Assembly: GCA_964292325.1 (NCBI GenBank)
Contig: CAXYVG010000003.1
Location: forward strand, 6,635-70,634
Direction of reading: 5' to 3'
Length of the DNA stretch: 64,000 nucleotides
DNA from: CTSoil-075 sp964292325
Lineage (GTDB): Bacteria; Bacillota; Negativicutes; DSM-13327
Position numbers and translations under genes: made by a program. The notes beneath the pieces were generated by a model. The model made no database searches. It was not told the DNA's origin and saw nothing but the letters and a program-made list of their open reading frames with translations. Shown one piece after another: positions 62,631 to 64,000 of the stretch. The first letter of the stretch is position 1, and every line of letters starts with the position of its first letter.

Positions 62631-63725
62631 CTACACCAAACTTGCATAAAGATTTTCTACTTTAGTGATTAAGCTTTGTAGGGTAAATTTTTCAAGAACA
62701 ATCTGTTCGCCTCTTGCGCCCATCTGTTTCCCCAACTTTTCATCTAACAAAATCATCAAAATGTATTCTGCTAGCTTTTCTATATCCCCTGGTTCCATCA
62801 TAAATCCATTTTCGCCATGTGTAATCATTTCTGGAACTCCAGCAATCCTTGTCGCAATCACCGGTTTTCTCATCAGCATTGCTTCTAGCATATTGATAGG
62901 AAATCCCTCCATATCGGATGGCCTTACAACGATGTCAGAAATACCAATTAACTCGGGGATATCTTCTCGATAGCCAGTAAAGATGACTTGATCATTTAAT
63001 CCTTGCTCTGCAACTTGCTTTCTAAATCGCTCTTCATGGTTACCACTGCCAACTAAAAGCATTTTTACATTTGGATATTTTTCGGCAACTATTTTGGCGG
63101 CAGCAATCAAATATTGCTGACCTTTCGATTCATATAAACGAGCAATCAAACTTACTACTTTTTCGTTGCTCTTTATACCTATTTCTTCTCGTAGTTTATT
63201 CAGTTGTTCTTCAGGATATCGATCCACATTATAACGTTCACGATCTACTGCATTATAAATGGTATGTACTTTATCTGGATGAAAGCCAAAATCCGCAATA
63301 AATCGCTTTCTTAAAAATTCACTAACCGTAATAACATGATCAAATATTTTTCCATAATACGATTTGAATAACGCCCTGTTCCAAGGATCATGAATCGTCA
63401 CCACAAAAGGTATTCCAATCTTCCTTTTAATATAAGATGCAAGATAGCCTGCTGTACGTTGATGACCATGTATTACATCAATTTTTTTTTCTTTTATCAA
63501 CTTTACCAGTTCTTTTGCTACTTTTATATATTGAAATATATTAGCAGAGCGAAAATTAAAAGACCACTGTTCTTCCACCAGTGCATCAATTTTTTTCGAT
63601 TTTTCTCCATGTACTGCTAAATATACCTTATGCCCTTTTGCTGTAAGACCTTTAATTAAATCCGTCACATGGGTTTCCGCACCACCAACTCGCCACGGTT
63701 GAGAGAATAAGATTAGGATATTCAC
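62631..63725 (-). CDS. Glycosyltransferase family 4
   Basis: The 364-residue GT4 protein has NILILFSQPWRVGGAETHVT in the N-terminal half, VIHGHQRTAGYLASYIKRKI with FVVTIHDPWN, and VVSLIARLYESKGQQYLIAA with EGFPINMLEAMLMRKPVIAT and RIAGVPEMI in the donor half. It lies tightly between two GT9 genes (1 to about 30 nt gaps), so it is probably an LPS-core or O-chain transferase. Donor and acceptor are unknown. Confidence 0.93.
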   Translation of the reverse strand: MNILILFSQPWRVGGAETHVTDLIKGLTAKGHKVYLAVHGEKSKKIDALVEEQWSFNFRSANIFQYIKVAKELVKLIKEKKIDVIHGHQRTAGYLASYIKRKIGIPFVVTIHDPWNRALFKSYYGKIFDHVITVSEFLRKRFIADFGFHPDKVHTIYNAVDRERYNVDRYPEEQLNKLREEIGIKSNEKVVSLIARLYESKGQQYLIAAAKIVAEKYPNVKMLLVGSGNHEERFRKQVAEQGLNDQVIFTGYREDIPELIGISDIVVRPSDMEGFPINMLEAMLMRKPVIATRIAGVPEMITHGENGFMMEPGDIEKLAEYILMILLDEKLGKQMGARGEQIVLEKFTLQSLITKVENLYASLV

Positions 63726-63754
63726 ATTCTTCCTCCATTAATATTATACTTTTC

Positions 63755-64000
63755 TTAAAAAGTTAATATATTCTTTATGCCTTCCAAGACCTTACTAACA
63801 GGAATAGTCGCCATACAGTCTTGACCTTTAGGACATGTTTTTTTCCAGCATCCTTGACAGGATACTGGTGCCATTAAGACTGTTCCCTCTCTATAGGGTC
63901 CATTCCGTTTTGGATCTGTTGGCCCAAACATAGTCACGCTCTTGGTTCCTACTGCCACTGCCAAATGCATTGGACCCGTATCGCCTCCAACAAAGGCTTG
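63755..64000 (-). CDS. Glycosyltransferase family 9 (heptosyltransferase-type), 3' part only
   Basis: The reading frame enters at the right edge of the window and ends at 63755. The visible part reads QAFVGGDTGPMHLAVAVGTK, then SVTMFGPTDPKRNGPYREG, the conserved GT9 donor-site motif (D-T-G-P-M-H). The Cys-rich CQGCWKKTC with C in GQDCM follows, and VSKVLEGIKNIL ends the protein. The Cys motif resembles that of the GT9 gene at 61.7 kb. The N-terminal two thirds are outside the window. Confidence 0.92.
   Translation of the reverse strand, partial: QAFVGGDTGPMHLAVAVGTKSVTMFGPTDPKRNGPYREGTVLMAPVSCQGCWKKTCPKGQDCMATIPVSKVLEGIKNILTF

Noticed and set aside
1..64000. CRISPR array, tRNA or rRNA genes, prophage and replication origin
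   Set aside because: No regularly spaced direct repeats, clover-leaf or rRNA-like sequence, phage genes or DnaA-box clusters were seen in reading both strands.

Overview
The window looks like the chromosome of a low-GC, flagellated, diderm Firmicute, most likely a Negativicute of the Sporomusaceae type (Pelosinus/Sporomusa relatives). Two sets of traits support this. Firmicute traits are CsrA/FliW, FlgM, YvyF, DUF1659/DUF2922/YvrJ, ComFC, RecD2, a BY-kinase with a PHP phosphatase, and strong GGAGG ribosome sites. Outer-membrane traits are two GT9 heptosyltransferase-type genes and a Wza-like polysaccharide export protein with a signal peptide. The genus is an inference; no rRNA gene is present. 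All genes except one (the ComK-like gene at 23.6 kb) lie on the minus strand, so transcription runs from high to low coordinates.

Layout from low to high coordinates. (1) 1-5.9 kb: a small glycan cassette (PglD-like acetyltransferase, DegT aminotransferase, SDR, and a GT2-TPR-GT4 fusion) just downstream of flagellin, probably for flagellin glycosylation. (2) 6-16.7 kb: late flagellar genes, in transcription order yvyF, flgM, flgN, flgK, flgL, fliW, csrA, flaG, fliD, fliS, fliT, flagellin. Three SigD-type promoters share one architecture (TAAT/TAAG, 15 nt, NNCGATAA), and the flagellin leader carries a CsrA-type hairpin. A module with a Y-S-T-D-G/K-G core is repeated in flagellin, FlgK and FlgL. 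(3) 16.8-26.9 kb: comFC, recD2, a sigma factor with DUF1659, DUF2922 and a 47-residue YvrJ gene, an ABC-F ATPase, a ComK-like gene, a small membrane-anchored unknown, a NarL-type response regulator and pgi. (4) 27-37.7 kb: nucleotide-sugar supply. GalU and Ugd make UDP-Glc and UDP-GlcA, ManB-ManC-Gmd-Fcl make GDP-Man and GDP-Fuc, and RfbBACD make dTDP-Rha. (5) 37.7-58.6 kb: a Wzx/Wzy-type capsule or exopolysaccharide locus. It starts with the regulatory and export genes (PHP phosphatase, Wza-like, Wzz, BY-kinase, WbaP), followed by glycosyltransferases, acyltransferases, Wzy, an F420H2-dehydrogenase-like protein, a DUF2264 protein and Wzx. (6) 58.6-64 kb: VanZ and five glycosyltransferases of LPS-core type, the last one cut by the window edge.

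Together, region 4 supplies activated glucose, glucuronate, mannose, fucose and rhamnose to the polymer built by region 5, and probably also to the LPS and flagellin glycans.

Four decayed genes mark past rearrangement in the glycan regions: a gmd fragment (38.0-38.3 kb), an IS110-type transposase remnant (45.0-45.3 kb), a truncated and frameshifted hexapeptide acetyltransferase (50.5-50.8 kb), and an AAA-ATPase/PDDEXK fragment (58.7-58.9 kb). No tRNA, rRNA, CRISPR array or intact mobile element was seen.
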